Assembly: GCF_037969725.1 (NCBI RefSeq)
Contig: NZ_CP150203.1
Span: forward strand, 6,749,501-6,813,500
DNA length: 64,000 nt
Reading direction: 5' to 3'
Source of the DNA: Paenibacillus sp. FSL W8-0426
Lineage (GTDB): Bacteria; Bacillota; Bacilli; Paenibacillales; Paenibacillaceae
Of the stretch, positions 26,950 through 35,978 are shown one piece after another (within the stretch, counting starts at the first letter, position 1; every line of letters starts with the position of its first letter). The position numbers and the translations under genes are program-made. Below the pieces are notes generated by a model that was given only the letters and a program-made list of their open reading frames with translations, was not told the DNA's origin and made no database searches.

Positions 26950-27645
26950 TTATTTCTGCCCGTAATAGGCGTCTTTGCCGTGTTTGCGCAAATAGTGTTT
27001 ATCCAGGATGCCTTGCGGCAGCTCCTTCGCAAAGTTGTTCAATTGACGGGCGTACAGATTCATTTTGCACACTTCCTCCAGCACGACACTGTTCACGACC
27101 GCCGACTTGGCATCTTTGCCCCAAGTAAACGGTGCATGGCCATGAAGCAGTACCGCCGGGATCGCCATAACGTCCAAACCGCGTTGTTCGAACGTTTCAA
27201 TGATGACGCGGCCTGTTTCGGCTTCGTATCCGCGGTCGATTTCCTCCTGGTTCAAAAAGCGTGCGCAAGGCACGGGGCCATAGAACGTGTCCGCATGCGT
27301 CGTACCCATCACCGGCACATCCAGTCCGGCTTGCGCCCAGATCGTTGCCCATGTGGAGTGGGTGTGCACGATACCGCCGATCTCCGAGTAATGCTTATAC
27401 AATACGGCATGCGTCGCCGTATCGGAGGAAGGTCTCATCTCGCCTTCCACCACGTTGCCGTCGAGATCGACAACGACCATGTCGCTTGGTTTCATTTTGT
27501 CATAGCTGACGCCGCTCGGTTTGATGACGAACAGACCGCTTTCCCGGTCGATCGCGCTGACATTGCCCCAAGTGAATTTGACAAGGCCGTGCTTCGGCAA
27601 TTCCAGATTCGCCTCGTAGACTTCCTGTTTCAGTTGTTCCAACAT
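26950..27645 (-). CDS. araD: L-ribulose-5-phosphate 4-epimerase
   Basis: 231 residues, full length. Seen: LVKFTWGNVSAIDRESGLFVIKPSGV (substrate phosphate site), VVEGEMRPSSDTATHAVLY, HTHSTWATIWAQAG with the zinc-binding His pair, and HGHAPFTWGK with the third His. It converts L-ribulose-5-phosphate to D-xylulose-5-phosphate, joining arabinose to the pentose phosphate pathway. The start ATG follows the araB stop by one base and its ribosome binding site GGGAGGGAC is inside araB, so the two are translationally coupled. Confidence 0.96.
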   Translation of the reverse strand: MLEQLKQEVYEANLELPKHGLVKFTWGNVSAIDRESGLFVIKPSGVSYDKMKPSDMVVVDLDGNVVEGEMRPSSDTATHAVLYKHYSEIGGIVHTHSTWATIWAQAGLDVPVMGTTHADTFYGPVPCARFLNQEEIDRGYEAETGRVIIETFEQRGLDVMAIPAVLLHGHAPFTWGKDAKSAVVNSVVLEEVCKMNLYARQLNNFAKELPQGILDKHYLRKHGKDAYYGQK

Positions 27646-27646
27646 G

Positions 27647-29269
27647 TTAGTCCCTCCCGTTCTCTACCAGATGGTCGACGGCGGCCTGCTCGATGGCCAA
27701 TCCCTTCCGGTAGCGCTCGATAAATGCTTCGAATCCTTTGACGTCGGATGCATCCGGCGCAACTTCCTCTCCAGAAACATCGCTGAACACTTTCTGCTCA
27801 AGGAAGACGTCCAGGCTCTCTTCTTGATCCTTGTTGATCAGGTAGGAAGCCAGGAGCGCCATGCCCCATGCTCCGCCTTCGCCTGCGGTGGACATGACCG
27901 ATACCGGCACGTTCATGGCCGCAGCCACGATGCGTTGTCCGACGACAGGCGTTTTAAACAGCCCGCCATGGGCCAAAATGCTATCAATGGCCACATTCTC
28001 GTTCTTCGTCAAAATGTCCATCCCGATCTTCAGCGCGCCAAAGGCGGTAAAGAGGTGCGTGCGCATAAAGTTCGCCAGGTTGAAGCGGCTTTCGGGCGAA
28101 CGGACGAACAACGGACGGCCTTTGTCGATGCCCGTGATGTTCTCGCCGGAATAGTACCCGTAACTCAACAAACCGCCGCCATCCGGCTCTGCTTCAAGCG
28201 CCTTGTTGAACAGGACGCTGAACAGCTTGCCGGTATCGGCTTCGAATCCCATCGCTTCCGAAAATTCGCGGAACAAGCCGATCCATGCGTTGATGTCGCT
28301 CGAGCAGTTGTTTGCATGCACCATGCCCACAGGGCTGCCGTCCGGCGTCGTGACCATATCGATCTCGGGATATACTTTGGACAGCTCCTTCTCCAATACG
28401 ATCATCGCAAATACGGACGTGCCGACCGAGATGTTACCCGTGCGCTTTCTCACGCTGTTCGTCGCAACCATGCCGGTTCCGGCATCGCCTTCCGGAGGAC
28501 AGAGCGGAATGCCTGCCTGCAAATCCCCCGATGGATCGAGCAGCTTGGCGCCCTCCTCGGTCAAGTCGCCTGCACGTTCTCCGGCGAGATAAACTTTGGG
28601 AAGCAGATCCTCGACCTTCCATGGATATCCTTTGGCAGCAATCAGCTCGCTGAATTGCTTGATCATGGATGGATGATAGTCATGCGAGGCCTCGTCGATC
28701 GGGAAAATCCCCGAAGCATCGCCGATGCCGATCGCTTTGCTGCCCGTTAACAGCCAGTGGATGTATCCGGCAAGCGTGGTCAGGAAATCAATGCGAGGCA
28801 CATGTTCTTCCCCGTTCAGGATGGCTTGGTACAAGTGGGCAATGCTCCAGCGTTCTGGAATGTTGAACCGGAACAGCTCGGTCAACTCTTTCGCTGCGGC
28901 GCCGGTCGTGGCGTTCCGCCATGTCCGGAACGGCACCAGCAGCTCGCCTTTGTTATCGAACGCCATATATCCGTGCATCATGGCGGAAAATCCGATGGAA
29001 CCTACGGTCCGCAGGATCACTCCATACTTTTGCTCGACCTCTTGCTTCATTTCGCGATAGGCCGTCTGCATGCCGGCGATGATATCTTCCTGGCTGTATG
29101 TCCAATATCCGTCTTTCAGGAGATTCTCCCATTCGTAGCTTCCGGACGCGACGGTTTCAAAACGCTCGTTGATCAACACGGCCTTGATCCGCGTAGATCC
29201 AAATTCGATCCCAAGCGAAGTCGCTCCCTTGGCAATCGCTTCTTTCATGTCCAAATGACTCATGATCAC
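27647..29269 (-). CDS. araB: FGGY-family pentulose kinase (L-ribulokinase position)
   Basis: 540 residues. The actin-like ATPase signatures are present: [15 protein letters not shown] (phosphate 1), [24 protein letters not shown] (phosphate 2), and [24 protein letters not shown] plus [15 protein letters not shown] near the C-terminus. It is more like the FGGY kinases often annotated as ATPase or xylulokinase in Bacillales than like B. subtilis AraB; the ribulokinase call rests on its place before araD and araA. GAGAGGGG precedes GTG 29269; ATG 29263 is an alternative start. First gene of the AraR-regulated operon. Confidence 0.88.
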   Translation of the reverse strand: MIMSHLDMKEAIAKGATSLGIEFGSTRIKAVLINERFETVASGSYEWENLLKDGYWTYSQEDIIAGMQTAYREMKQEVEQKYGVILRTVGSIGFSAMMHGYMAFDNKGELLVPFRTWRNATTGAAAKELTELFRFNIPERWSIAHLYQAILNGEEHVPRIDFLTTLAGYIHWLLTGSKAIGIGDASGIFPIDEASHDYHPSMIKQFSELIAAKGYPWKVEDLLPKVYLAGERAGDLTEEGAKLLDPSGDLQAGIPLCPPEGDAGTGMVATNSVRKRTGNISVGTSVFAMIVLEKELSKVYPEIDMVTTPDGSPVGMVHANNCSSDINAWIGLFREFSEAMGFEADTGKLFSVLFNKALEAEPDGGGLLSYGYYSGENITGIDKGRPLFVRSPESRFNLANFMRTHLFTAFGALKIGMDILTKNENVAIDSILAHGGLFKTPVVGQRIVAAAMNVPVSVMSTAGEGGAWGMALLASYLINKDQEESLDVFLEQKVFSDVSGEEVAPDASDVKGFEAFIERYRKGLAIEQAAVDHLVENGRD

Positions 29270-29404
29270 GGTTGTCCCCTCTCTGATCGCAAGTTTTAAA
29301 TCCGAAGGATGGCATCGCTAAAAAGCGCAAAAAATATATTGAATTCATGAATTCGTATCGAAAATAAGCGGCCTTTTACTCGAAGAACTTTTTCGTCCCC
29401 TTCA

Positions 29405-29418
29405 AGAAGGCGCTTTCT
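29405..29418. promoter_or_regulatory. cre-like site between ara promoter and araB
   Basis: AGAAGGCGCTTTCT matches 12 of 14 cre positions and lies about 15 bp downstream of the ara -10, where CcpA binding would block transcription. Confidence 0.4.
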
Positions 29419-29433
29419 CCAACTGACAGCCTT

Positions 29434-29462
29434 AGTATATTTTTTGTACGTACATTTGTCAA
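29434..29462 (-). promoter_or_regulatory. araBDA promoter with embedded AraR box
   Basis: Minus strand TTGACA (29462-29457), 17-bp spacer, TATACT (29439-29434). The spacer contains the palindrome TGTACGTACA (29445-29454), matching the core of the AraR operator known from Bacillus, so AraR would exclude RNA polymerase. Confidence 0.85.
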
Positions 29463-29571
29463 TAAAATATAATAGTTATACCTACATAGTCCGTGAAAAT
29501 TGCCGCAATAGTGGACTATCCTTACATTTACCAGGCTATACTGTTAAGTACACATCCCTGTTTCACCCGCA

Positions 29572-29585
29572 ATTTGTACGGTTCA
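29572..29585. promoter_or_regulatory. Degenerate AraR box
   Basis: ATTTGTACGGTTCA matches 11 of 14 bases of ATTTGTACGTACAA. A further half-site ATATGTAC occurs at 29594-29601. These could support cooperative or looped AraR binding between the two promoters. Confidence 0.4.
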
Positions 29586-29607
29586 TTTCGAAAATATGTA
29601 CCTTTCG

Positions 29608-29647
29608 TTCCCATCCCGCCGCAATCATGATAAAATATGTACGTACA
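29608..29647 (+). promoter_or_regulatory. araR promoter and autoregulatory AraR box
   Basis: TTCCCA (29608-29613), 17-bp spacer and TAAAAT (29631-29636) form a plausible promoter. The palindrome TGTACGTACA at 29638-29647 lies directly after the -10, near the start point, consistent with autorepression. Confidence 0.65.
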
Positions 29648-29684
29648 ACTATTTCGATAACGACTTTTTATATATGAAACGACA

Positions 29685-30794
29685 ATGAAAGAAGTGGATG
29701 ACGTGAAGCCAAAGTATCAAATCATCATCGATGACATCAAAAGCGATATCCTCGCCGGGACATACAACGTGGGAGAACAAATCCCGACCGAGTCGGCGTT
29801 GCAGGAGAGCTATAACGTAAGCCGCCAGACCGTACGGAAAGCCATTTTGGAGCTGTCGAACGAAGGTTTTCTGCGAAGCGAAAAGGGCTCGGGGACCTAT
29901 GTAAGCAACCAATACAGGCTGCGGTCCGGCGGCCACGCCTCGAAAAGAACGATCGGTGTCATCACGACTTATATCTCGGATTACATCTTCCCTTCCATCA
30001 TCCGCGGCATTGAAAGCCGATTGAATGAAGACAACTATTCGCTGCTGCTTGCCAGCACCAACAATGATGTCGCCCAGGAGAAAAAGGCGCTTGAAATGAT
30101 GCTGTCCTACGGCGTGGACGGTCTCATTGTCGAGCCTACCAAGAGCAATTTATACAACCCTAATATCGCGTACTATCTTTCTTTTAAAGAACAGGACGTG
30201 CCGTTTACGATGATTAATGCCTATTATGAGGAGCTGGAGGTGCCCTTCTTCTGTCTGGATGACGTGCAGTCCAGCTATCTCGCCACGCGGGAACTGATCG
30301 CCAAGGGCCACGCCCAGATCGGCATTATCGCGAAAATGGACGATTTGCAGGGGAAATACCGGATGAAGGGATATATCAAGGCCCTGGGAGAAGCCAAATT
30401 GCGTTTTCATCCCGAGCAGGTGCTTTCGTTCGATACCGCATCCAAACCGGATCTATCGACCAGTCTGGAAACGTACTTAAGCGAAAACAGGGACGTTCTG
30501 ACCGCCATTGTCTGTTACAACGACGAAGTGGGGCTGGAGGTGGTTCATACTTGCCGCAAACTTGGCATTTCGATCCCTGACGAGCTTTCCATCATCGGCC
30601 AGGACAACTCGTATATCGCCAAAAACGCCAACATCAAGCTCACGACGCTGACCCATCCCCAAGAGCAGATGGGACGCGACGCCGCAGACTGGATCATCAA
30701 AACACTGCAAGGCAAGAAAGACTTGGCCGCCCATACCTATTATCAGCCTGTGCTGGTCGAAGGGGAAACCGTTAAGGAAATCGAAGTGGAGTAA
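29685..30794 (+). CDS. araR: AraR, GntR/LacI-type arabinose repressor
   Basis: 369 residues. Residues 7-75 form a GntR winged helix (KYQIIIDDIKSDILAG, PTESALQESYNVSRQTVRKAILEL, GSGTYVSN); from residue 85 (KRTIGVITTYISDYIFPSIIRGI) follows a periplasmic-binding-protein-like LacI-type sugar domain ending with LTTLTHPQEQMGRDAADWI. This hybrid architecture is that of AraR, which releases DNA on binding L-arabinose. It is divergent from araBDA, and AraR boxes lie in both promoters. The start is uncertain: ATG 29685 has no good ribosome binding site and GTG 29703 is possible. Confidence 0.94.
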   Translation: MKEVDDVKPKYQIIIDDIKSDILAGTYNVGEQIPTESALQESYNVSRQTVRKAILELSNEGFLRSEKGSGTYVSNQYRLRSGGHASKRTIGVITTYISDYIFPSIIRGIESRLNEDNYSLLLASTNNDVAQEKKALEMMLSYGVDGLIVEPTKSNLYNPNIAYYLSFKEQDVPFTMINAYYEELEVPFFCLDDVQSSYLATRELIAKGHAQIGIIAKMDDLQGKYRMKGYIKALGEAKLRFHPEQVLSFDTASKPDLSTSLETYLSENRDVLTAIVCYNDEVGLEVVHTCRKLGISIPDELSIIGQDNSYIAKNANIKLTTLTHPQEQMGRDAADWIIKTLQGKKDLAAHTYYQPVLVEGETVKEIEVE

Positions 30795-30821
30795 CGCAGT
30801 GGCAAACGCCAAGGCGGATGA

Positions 30822-31142
30822 GTGGCAGAAAGCATGCATGATTGGTTGCGATCTGCAAGGGTGTACCCCGCACTGCATGATACATTGGGATTCAGAGGGA
30901 GGGAAGCGGAATGGCATGGTTTGGACGGCAGCATCGACAAGCTCGTTCAGTCCACCGGACAGTTTGGCGAAACGGCAACCGAGCTTTGTCTGGTCAATGC
31001 CATTTGCGATTACCGTGAAGTGGAAGGCGAACATACCTTTCCGTATATGCTGTTCGCCCACAAAACCGACAATGACGGAGATCTCTGGGAGATCTCCTTT
31101 TTGGTTGGTTATGGGCGGCTCCCCTTTGCTGCAGGAAATTGA
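30822..31142 (+). CDS. Doubtful 106-codon hypothetical ORF after araR
   Basis: The latter half (LVQSTGQFGETATELCLVNAICDY, FPYMLFAHKTDNDGDLWEI) has natural-looking amino acid composition. There is no clear ribosome binding site, an overlapping frame is also open, and the end overlaps the convergent kinase by 34 bp. It may be a remnant. The alternative is that the 314 bp between araR and the kinase are non-coding. Confidence 0.3.
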   Translation: MAESMHDWLRSARVYPALHDTLGFRGREAEWHGLDGSIDKLVQSTGQFGETATELCLVNAICDYREVEGEHTFPYMLFAHKTDNDGDLWEISFLVGYGRLPFAAGN

Positions 31143-32332
31143 ATCGTAACCGTGGTGCCACGCCCTTTCGCACTGTTATAGCGAATCTTTCCATCATATT
31201 TTTCCACGATGTTAAAACAGATCATCAATCCCAAGCCGGTTCCGCTGCTTTTCAACGAATAATAGGGCGTGCCCAGCGACCTTACCTCATCTTCGGACAT
31301 TCCACTTCCTTCATCCATGACTTTAATCTCAATGAATTCATGCTCTCTCTTTGCCATCACCGCAACCGATTGTCCTGCATCGGAAGCTTCCAACGCATTT
31401 TTGATCACATTCATGAGCAGCTGCTTGAATTCGATTTCGTTGATGAAAATCAAGCAATCTTCCTCCGCTTGGATACGGAGGTGTTTGTCGGACAGCATCG
31501 CGTAGGAGCCGATCAGCCCCTCAACGCTCTCCACGACATCCTTTACATTTACCTCCTCCGGACGCTGGTCTACACTGGGCTTCGACAAGGTCAGAAATTG
31601 GGAAGTAATATGTTCCACCGTATTCAGTTCATCGATCATCAATTGAAATTTGTTCTTGGTTGACTCGGAGAATGAAGGGTCCTCTTTAAAAAACTGCAAG
31701 AACCCCCGGACTACCGTAACCGGGTTGCGAATTTCATGGGCAACGGCGGCCGTCAAATGCGCGACCATTTTCAGCCGCTCGGATTGTTGCAATTGTTCGT
31801 AATAGTGCTGCTGTTTCCGCATCCTCACGAAGGAGAGATGAAAGATCAGGAACATTAATAGTTGAATCGCCACGATGTTGATCAGATTGCCCACCACGTC
31901 CTGGTGCAAGTAGGCATAGGCATTGCGCTGATCCACCAAAAGGATGTACGAGAACGTGAAGGCGATTAAAATGCCGTTGACCGTGAACGAGAAATAGAAC
32001 AGCTTGGAATCAAAAAACAGGATCGATAATGCGGGAAAGAGAGAAATGAAAATATACGTGGTCCACGTCTCCGGATACATAAAGAACAGGGTGTAGAAAT
32101 AAGCAAACCCCGCCAGAATGATCACTTTTCGAAAAAAATGGGTCTCGCGCCTGGGATACATCCATAAACATGCCGATATTCCTGCTACGCACAACAAATG
32201 GATGATGTATCCGAGGTTAATCTCCTCCAGCTCGGTCGTAGACAGAATCAATCCGCCGAACATCAGCACGATGACGACAGACATGATGATATAATATGTT
32301 TTGCGGTTCACTTGACTGTAAAATTCCTTCAT
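31109..32332 (-). CDS. Membrane sensor histidine kinase, sporulation-kinase type
   Basis: 407 residues from ATG 32332. Six hydrophobic segments fill residues 10-180; HisKA follows with HLTAAVAHEIRNPVTVVRGFLQFF (His near residue 220), then HATPase_c with N box NALEAS, DEGSGM and GTGLGLMICFNIVEKYDG. The H-box HEIRNPxTxxxGFLQ is typical of Bacillales sporulation kinases such as KinB/KinD that feed phosphate to Spo0F. No response-regulator gene adjoins, as expected for an orphan phosphorelay kinase. The longer open frame upstream lacks a membrane-protein-like start. Confidence 0.9.
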   Translation of the reverse strand: MKEFYSQVNRKTYYIIMSVVIVLMFGGLILSTTELEEINLGYIIHLLCVAGISACLWMYPRRETHFFRKVIILAGFAYFYTLFFMYPETWTTYIFISLFPALSILFFDSKLFYFSFTVNGILIAFTFSYILLVDQRNAYAYLHQDVVGNLINIVAIQLLMFLIFHLSFVRMRKQQHYYEQLQQSERLKMVAHLTAAVAHEIRNPVTVVRGFLQFFKEDPSFSESTKNKFQLMIDELNTVEHITSQFLTLSKPSVDQRPEEVNVKDVVESVEGLIGSYAMLSDKHLRIQAEEDCLIFINEIEFKQLLMNVIKNALEASDAGQSVAVMAKREHEFIEIKVMDEGSGMSEDEVRSLGTPYYSLKSSGTGLGLMICFNIVEKYDGKIRYNSAKGRGTTVTIQFPAAKGSRP

Positions 32333-32537
32333 GAATTCACCACTTAACCCTTTTATTGATGTCCTTCCTTTGCAATGAATGAAAAGATCATCCATATAGC
32401 CCAGTTTCATCTTTGGTTGTGTACAATATAACAAGCTTTTTATTATTATGTAATTTTAATTTTTCCACAGCTGGGCAGGAAATACAGGGAGTTGCCATGA
32501 ACCTCTTTATTATTACGAGTTTTCAGGAGGTTGTTAC

Positions 32538-32717
32538 GTGCAAAAGGCATGGGGCGGGCATTCCGTGTCCACTACAGCCGATAGTTCCATTGAAGACTAC
32601 TATGCCTTAAATTTTGGAAAAGAGGCTTTGGATTATCCGCAACCTTTAACGATTGCGATCGATCAATACTGGAATCCGATCATGGATTCGCAGTCTGTTG
32701 AACTGATTTCGAACTAA
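32538..32717 (+). CDS. Small hypothetical protein, 59 residues
   Basis: A GTG start at 32538 lies eight bases after AGGAGG and opens 59 codons to TAA 32715-32717. The product includes STTADSSIEDYYALNFGKEA and LTIAIDQYWNPIMDSQSVEL. It has no membrane segment or known family. An intrinsic terminator follows 21 bp after the stop, supporting a real short transcription unit. It would be missed by annotation requiring ATG or longer frames. Confidence 0.65.
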   Translation: MQKAWGGHSVSTTADSSIEDYYALNFGKEALDYPQPLTIAIDQYWNPIMDSQSVELISN

Positions 32718-32738
32718 GAAAACATGTAACACAACAGA

Positions 32739-32780
32739 AAGGCATGATGGGGGGATTAATCTCTCATTCATGCCTTTTTC
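32739..32780 (+). terminator. Intrinsic terminator after the 59-codon gene
   Basis: AAGGCATGA (32739-32747) pairs with TCATGCCTT (32768-32776), with TTTTTC at the 3' side. It also lies beyond the stop of the convergent hxlR gene. Confidence 0.75.
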
Positions 32781-32800
32781 GGGTGCGCCGATAAGCGGCT

Positions 32801-33154
32801 TCATTCCGATTTCTTTTCTAAAGGATCGTTTTTATATAACTTGCTCATATGTTCAAGATGAGTGGCGCCCCAATCATTTAATGCCTGCAACACGGAGCTT
32901 AAACCTCTGCCGTACTCGGAAATGGAATACTCCACCTTCGGAGGAATCTGATTGTACACCTCGCGATGCACGATATCGTTGTATTCCAGCTCTCTTAATT
33001 GCTGAGTGAGCATTTTTTTGTTGATATCCGGTATCGCCTTTTGCAGTTCGCTAAACCGCATGGTGCCTTTCGAAATAAGCTGCAGCAAAATGACCGGTTT
33101 CCACTTTCCCACCAAAATGTTCAATGCCGATTCGAATTTACAATATTCTTCCAT
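32801..33154 (-). CDS. HxlR-family winged-helix regulator
   Basis: 117 residues from ATG 33154 (GGGGTGA upstream). The HxlR signature is complete: CKFESALNILVGKWKPVILLQL, GTMRFSELQKAIPDINKKMLTQQLRELE, VHREVYNQIPPKVEYSISEYGRGL. These MarR-like dimers often sense electrophiles or redox state. Divergent from doxX with a 137-bp gap, the usual arrangement in which the HxlR protein controls its neighbour. Confidence 0.94.
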   Translation of the reverse strand: MEEYCKFESALNILVGKWKPVILLQLISKGTMRFSELQKAIPDINKKMLTQQLRELEYNDIVHREVYNQIPPKVEYSISEYGRGLSSVLQALNDWGATHLEHMSKLYKNDPLEKKSE

Positions 33155-33291
33155 GGAACGCTTCACCCCTTATGTTTCATAAGGTCACTTTTTGTTAACC
33201 AGGTTTAGATAAAGTGCCTACTTCCTGAGTCTTGTCGTTAGGCTCTATTATACCTTGTGTAACGAATAAAGTGATCAGGAGGTCTATGTTC

Positions 33292-33651
33292 ATGAATGTT
33301 GTATTATGGATAATTCAAGGGGCTGTGGCATTCGGCTTTGTTTACTCCGGGTGGTTGAAGGCGTTTCAGCATGAAAAAGCCAAAGCATCTTGGGGGTGGG
33401 TCAAAGACCTCCCCAAAGGTCTCGTCATCATGATCGGATTGGCCGAGTTATTAGGAGCGCTAGGCGTTATCCTGCCTCAGGCCACGAATATTTGGCCTGT
33501 TCTGACGCCAATCGCCGCGACTGCGCTGGCAATCATCGTTCTTTTGGGCGCTCTGCTGCACATTACACGCAAGGAATATCGGGAGATCGGCGTGAACGTC
33601 GTCTTTTTCGTCCTGGCTGCATGGGTTGCCATCGGTCGTTTTTTAGAATGA
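33292..33651 (+). CDS. DoxX-family membrane protein
   Basis: 119 residues with four hydrophobic helices (VVLWIIQGAVAFGFVYSGWLKAF; LVIMIGLAELLGALGVILPQA; TPIAATALAIIVLLGALLHI; NVVFFVLAAWVAIGRF). The pattern matches DoxX/DoxD-like small membrane proteins, linked in other bacteria to redox stress. ATG 33292 lies nine bases after AGGAGG; ATG 33286 is too near. It is divergent from the HxlR regulator that probably controls it. Confidence 0.88.
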   Translation: MNVVLWIIQGAVAFGFVYSGWLKAFQHEKAKASWGWVKDLPKGLVIMIGLAELLGALGVILPQATNIWPVLTPIAATALAIIVLLGALLHITRKEYREIGVNVVFFVLAAWVAIGRFLE

Positions 33652-33993
33652 TATGCCCTTCTGATGGCGAAAAGCATCGTATGAGCAGCGCTTTGATTGT
33701 TTTTACTGCGCTTTAATGGTAATCTGAACCATAGAGATGCAAACAAAGGAGCATATACCTTACCATGTGGACTACGCTGTAGAGATTACGAATTCAAAAG
33801 GATGCCACGAATTATGGGTGAATACACTCGTTGATTTGGCATGCTTGGAATTCATCTTGCAGGGTATGCAGGAAAGGTGCATCATACACCCATTCTGCGG
33901 ATACCTGACGGTATCTGCTTTTTATTTTTTGGGAAACCGCGTCTCTATGATTCTTGCCTGCTTATCCTCCAACCACGAAGGAGGAACTTGATT
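33652..33993. other. 342-bp gap with a terminator but no clear gene
   Basis: An 84-codon plus frame (33737-33991) runs through the terminator at 33897-33930 and lacks convincing coding character. It could be a decayed gene whose terminator survives. Confidence 0.4.
33897..33930 (+). terminator. Intrinsic terminator in the gap after doxX
   Basis: GCGGATACC pairs with GGTATCTGC (one G-U pair) around TGAC and is followed by TTTTTATTTTTT, a textbook terminator. It is 246 bp after doxX. Confidence 0.75.
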
Positions 33994-34836
33994 ATGCAAT
34001 CGAAATTAGTGCTCATCGAAGGGCTGCCTGGTTTCGGCAAAACGACAACGGCTGGGCTCGTCCATGAAATTTTAGCGGAAATGAACGTTGCATCCCGATT
34101 GTTTCTGGAAGGCAATTTGGATCATCCTGCCGATTATGATGGCGTTGCCTTTTTTATAGAGCATGAATTCATTGAATTGCTGCGTTCATATGGACCATTT
34201 CAAGATCTATTGAGCGATCACGCTATTCGAGAGGGTCATCATTACTTTTTGGAATATCGAAAAATGCAAAATAAATTCGGTGAGAGCTTGCCCGATGAAT
34301 GGATGAAATCCATTTTCAAACACGATATCTACGAGCTGCCATTTGAACAGAACAGAAAGCTGATCACGGATCGGTGGAAGAGGTTTGCCGAGAGCGCGTG
34401 GGCCGGCCCCGATCCCTTTGTGTTTGATTGCTGTTTCATCCAAGTAACGATCGGGATGATTAAGCATCATGCAAAGAAAGAAGACGTAATGGGCTATGTT
34501 ACGCAACTGGCGCACATCGTGGAACGTTTGAATCCATTATTGATTTACGTGGAACAGCAGGATTTGGGTTGTTCTTTCAAGAAGGCCATACAAGAACGGC
34601 CGCGGGAATGGTCCGAGGGGTTTATCGATTATTACACGAACCAAGGCTACGGCAAACGTCATAACCTCACAGGCCTGGAAGGCACGTTAGAGGTCCTTGA
34701 AGCACGGCGTGAACTGGAACAGGACATATTCGCCGGCTTACATATAGCCAAGAGAAAGGTCGACAACTCGTCCTATGGCATGGAGGAATACAAACACGTT
34801 TTACGCGGGATTTTGGTGGAACATTTTCATGGATAA
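33994..34836 (+). CDS. P-loop NTPase / kinase-like hypothetical protein
   Basis: 280 residues from ATG 33994 with GAAGGAGG upstream. A Walker A motif GLPGFGKTTTAG is at residues 9-20 and a hydrophobic strand ending in DCC (FVFDCCFIQVTI, near 150) resembles Walker B of thymidylate/adenylate-kinase-fold proteins. LLIYVEQQD follows at about 190. The rest is unrecognised. Known for the fold: phosphoryl transfer to nucleotides or small molecules. Substrate unknown. No operon partner is seen. Confidence 0.8.
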   Translation: MQSKLVLIEGLPGFGKTTTAGLVHEILAEMNVASRLFLEGNLDHPADYDGVAFFIEHEFIELLRSYGPFQDLLSDHAIREGHHYFLEYRKMQNKFGESLPDEWMKSIFKHDIYELPFEQNRKLITDRWKRFAESAWAGPDPFVFDCCFIQVTIGMIKHHAKKEDVMGYVTQLAHIVERLNPLLIYVEQQDLGCSFKKAIQERPREWSEGFIDYYTNQGYGKRHNLTGLEGTLEVLEARRELEQDIFAGLHIAKRKVDNSSYGMEEYKHVLRGILVEHFHG

Positions 34837-34987
34837 ATGATGTTTCCGTACTTGATGTTGAGGCAAAACGTAGGGCCATCCTTTAGAGGACGGCTCTTTG
34901 TTTGAGAAGCGGATAATTTCATCGCCTCCTTGTTGTACGTATACTGCTTGAAGGAATATGGCAGGTAGGTTTGCATATGTAAAATGG

Positions 34988-35905
34988 TTATATATTTCCA
35001 TGTAGTAAATGTCGTTTCTTCTGAAAGCCATCCACTGCTTTGCGCAAAGTTAAAATATTTTCCTCCAGAAACGTTCGATTTTTTTCGATCCCTCTGTTCT
35101 TACACCAAACCACTGCACTGAAAGCATCGTAAAAATCATAAAAGGGCAGCACCGTTTCCAGATCCAACATCGGTCGAATCGTTTGATAACCTTCGATGTA
35201 CGACGCTTTTGTTCCCGGATTGACCTCCCAAATATACCGATTAACCTTCGTAAAATCGATTTCCGAGGATCCGCCGCGAGCGCTCTCGAAGTCGATCATG
35301 CCAGCAACCTCGCTGCCATTCACTAATATATTTCCAGGTCTGAAATCCATATGAACAATGCATGGTCCATCAGGATCGGGCAAAGCTGAGAAAACACGAT
35401 CAAAGTGCAGAACACTTCTTTCGTATAATTCGGGGTCAAGCATTTCTTGGCATGGCTCTTTCCACTTTTCAAAATTGTTTTGGATATGCAGCCGCCAATC
35501 ATTTGGATCAAAAACTTTAAATCCATCGGTCACATGGCAGCCGTACCCTGGCATGCTGACTTCATGGAGCATGGCATGATGCATCCCGATCTGAAAGGAA
35601 AGTTTCTCGTCAATGTTTTCTGTACAGGGCATGCCTTGAATCGCCGAAAGCAGCAATGCTCCAGTCATATGTTCATCCCCAGACCAAAAGTCCAATACTT
35701 CAGGAACAGGCAGCACGTCCTTCAACGTTTCAAGCATCTGAAATTCACGAAACAGTTTATTTCGGTTAAACGGAATTTTGACATAAACATGTTCACCGCC
35801 AGCAAGCGTAAGTTTGTACACTTCTGAACTAAACGAATCCGGAACGCCGTCGATGCTTAACACGTTCAATTTCATCTTTTCAATGACGTTCATAATGGAA
35901 CTCAT
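34988..35905 (-). CDS. APH-family phosphotransferase (aminoglycoside phosphotransferase fold)
   Basis: 305 residues from ATG 35905, with AGGAGGTG seven bases before it. The kinase-like fold is marked by VYVKIPFNRNKLFREF (ATP-binding Lys), the catalytic loop IVHMDFRPGNILV (HxDxxxxN) and the metal-binding IDFESARGG. Family members phosphorylate aminoglycosides, choline, fructosamine or other small hydroxyls; without close similarity to a resistance enzyme the substrate is open. Confidence 0.88.
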   Translation of the reverse strand: MSSIMNVIEKMKLNVLSIDGVPDSFSSEVYKLTLAGGEHVYVKIPFNRNKLFREFQMLETLKDVLPVPEVLDFWSGDEHMTGALLLSAIQGMPCTENIDEKLSFQIGMHHAMLHEVSMPGYGCHVTDGFKVFDPNDWRLHIQNNFEKWKEPCQEMLDPELYERSVLHFDRVFSALPDPDGPCIVHMDFRPGNILVNGSEVAGMIDFESARGGSSEIDFTKVNRYIWEVNPGTKASYIEGYQTIRPMLDLETVLPFYDFYDAFSAVVWCKNRGIEKNRTFLEENILTLRKAVDGFQKKRHLLHGNI

Positions 35906-35943
35906 GGGGCACCTCCTGTTTAAATATAGCCTCAAAACGGAAA

Positions 35944-35968
35944 AGCCCCTTCCGTCTCCAAAGGGGCT
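35944..35968 (-). terminator. Terminator of the Sm-like gene
   Basis: AGCCCCTT (35944-35951) pairs with AAGGGGCT (35961-35968), followed by TTTTCC on the minus strand. Confidence 0.75.
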
Positions 35969-35978
35969 GAGTATCGGA

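Noticed and set aside
26035..27723. 562-codon plus-strand frame
   Set aside because: Antisense shadow of araA and araD, both with full conserved motifs; composition is an artefact of codon bias.
27644..28750. 368-codon plus-strand frame
   Set aside because: Antisense to the FGGY kinase gene.
33737..33991. 84-codon gene between doxX and the P-loop protein
   Set aside because: Contains an intrinsic terminator in mid-frame and ends at the ribosome binding site of the next gene; best seen as decayed or non-coding.
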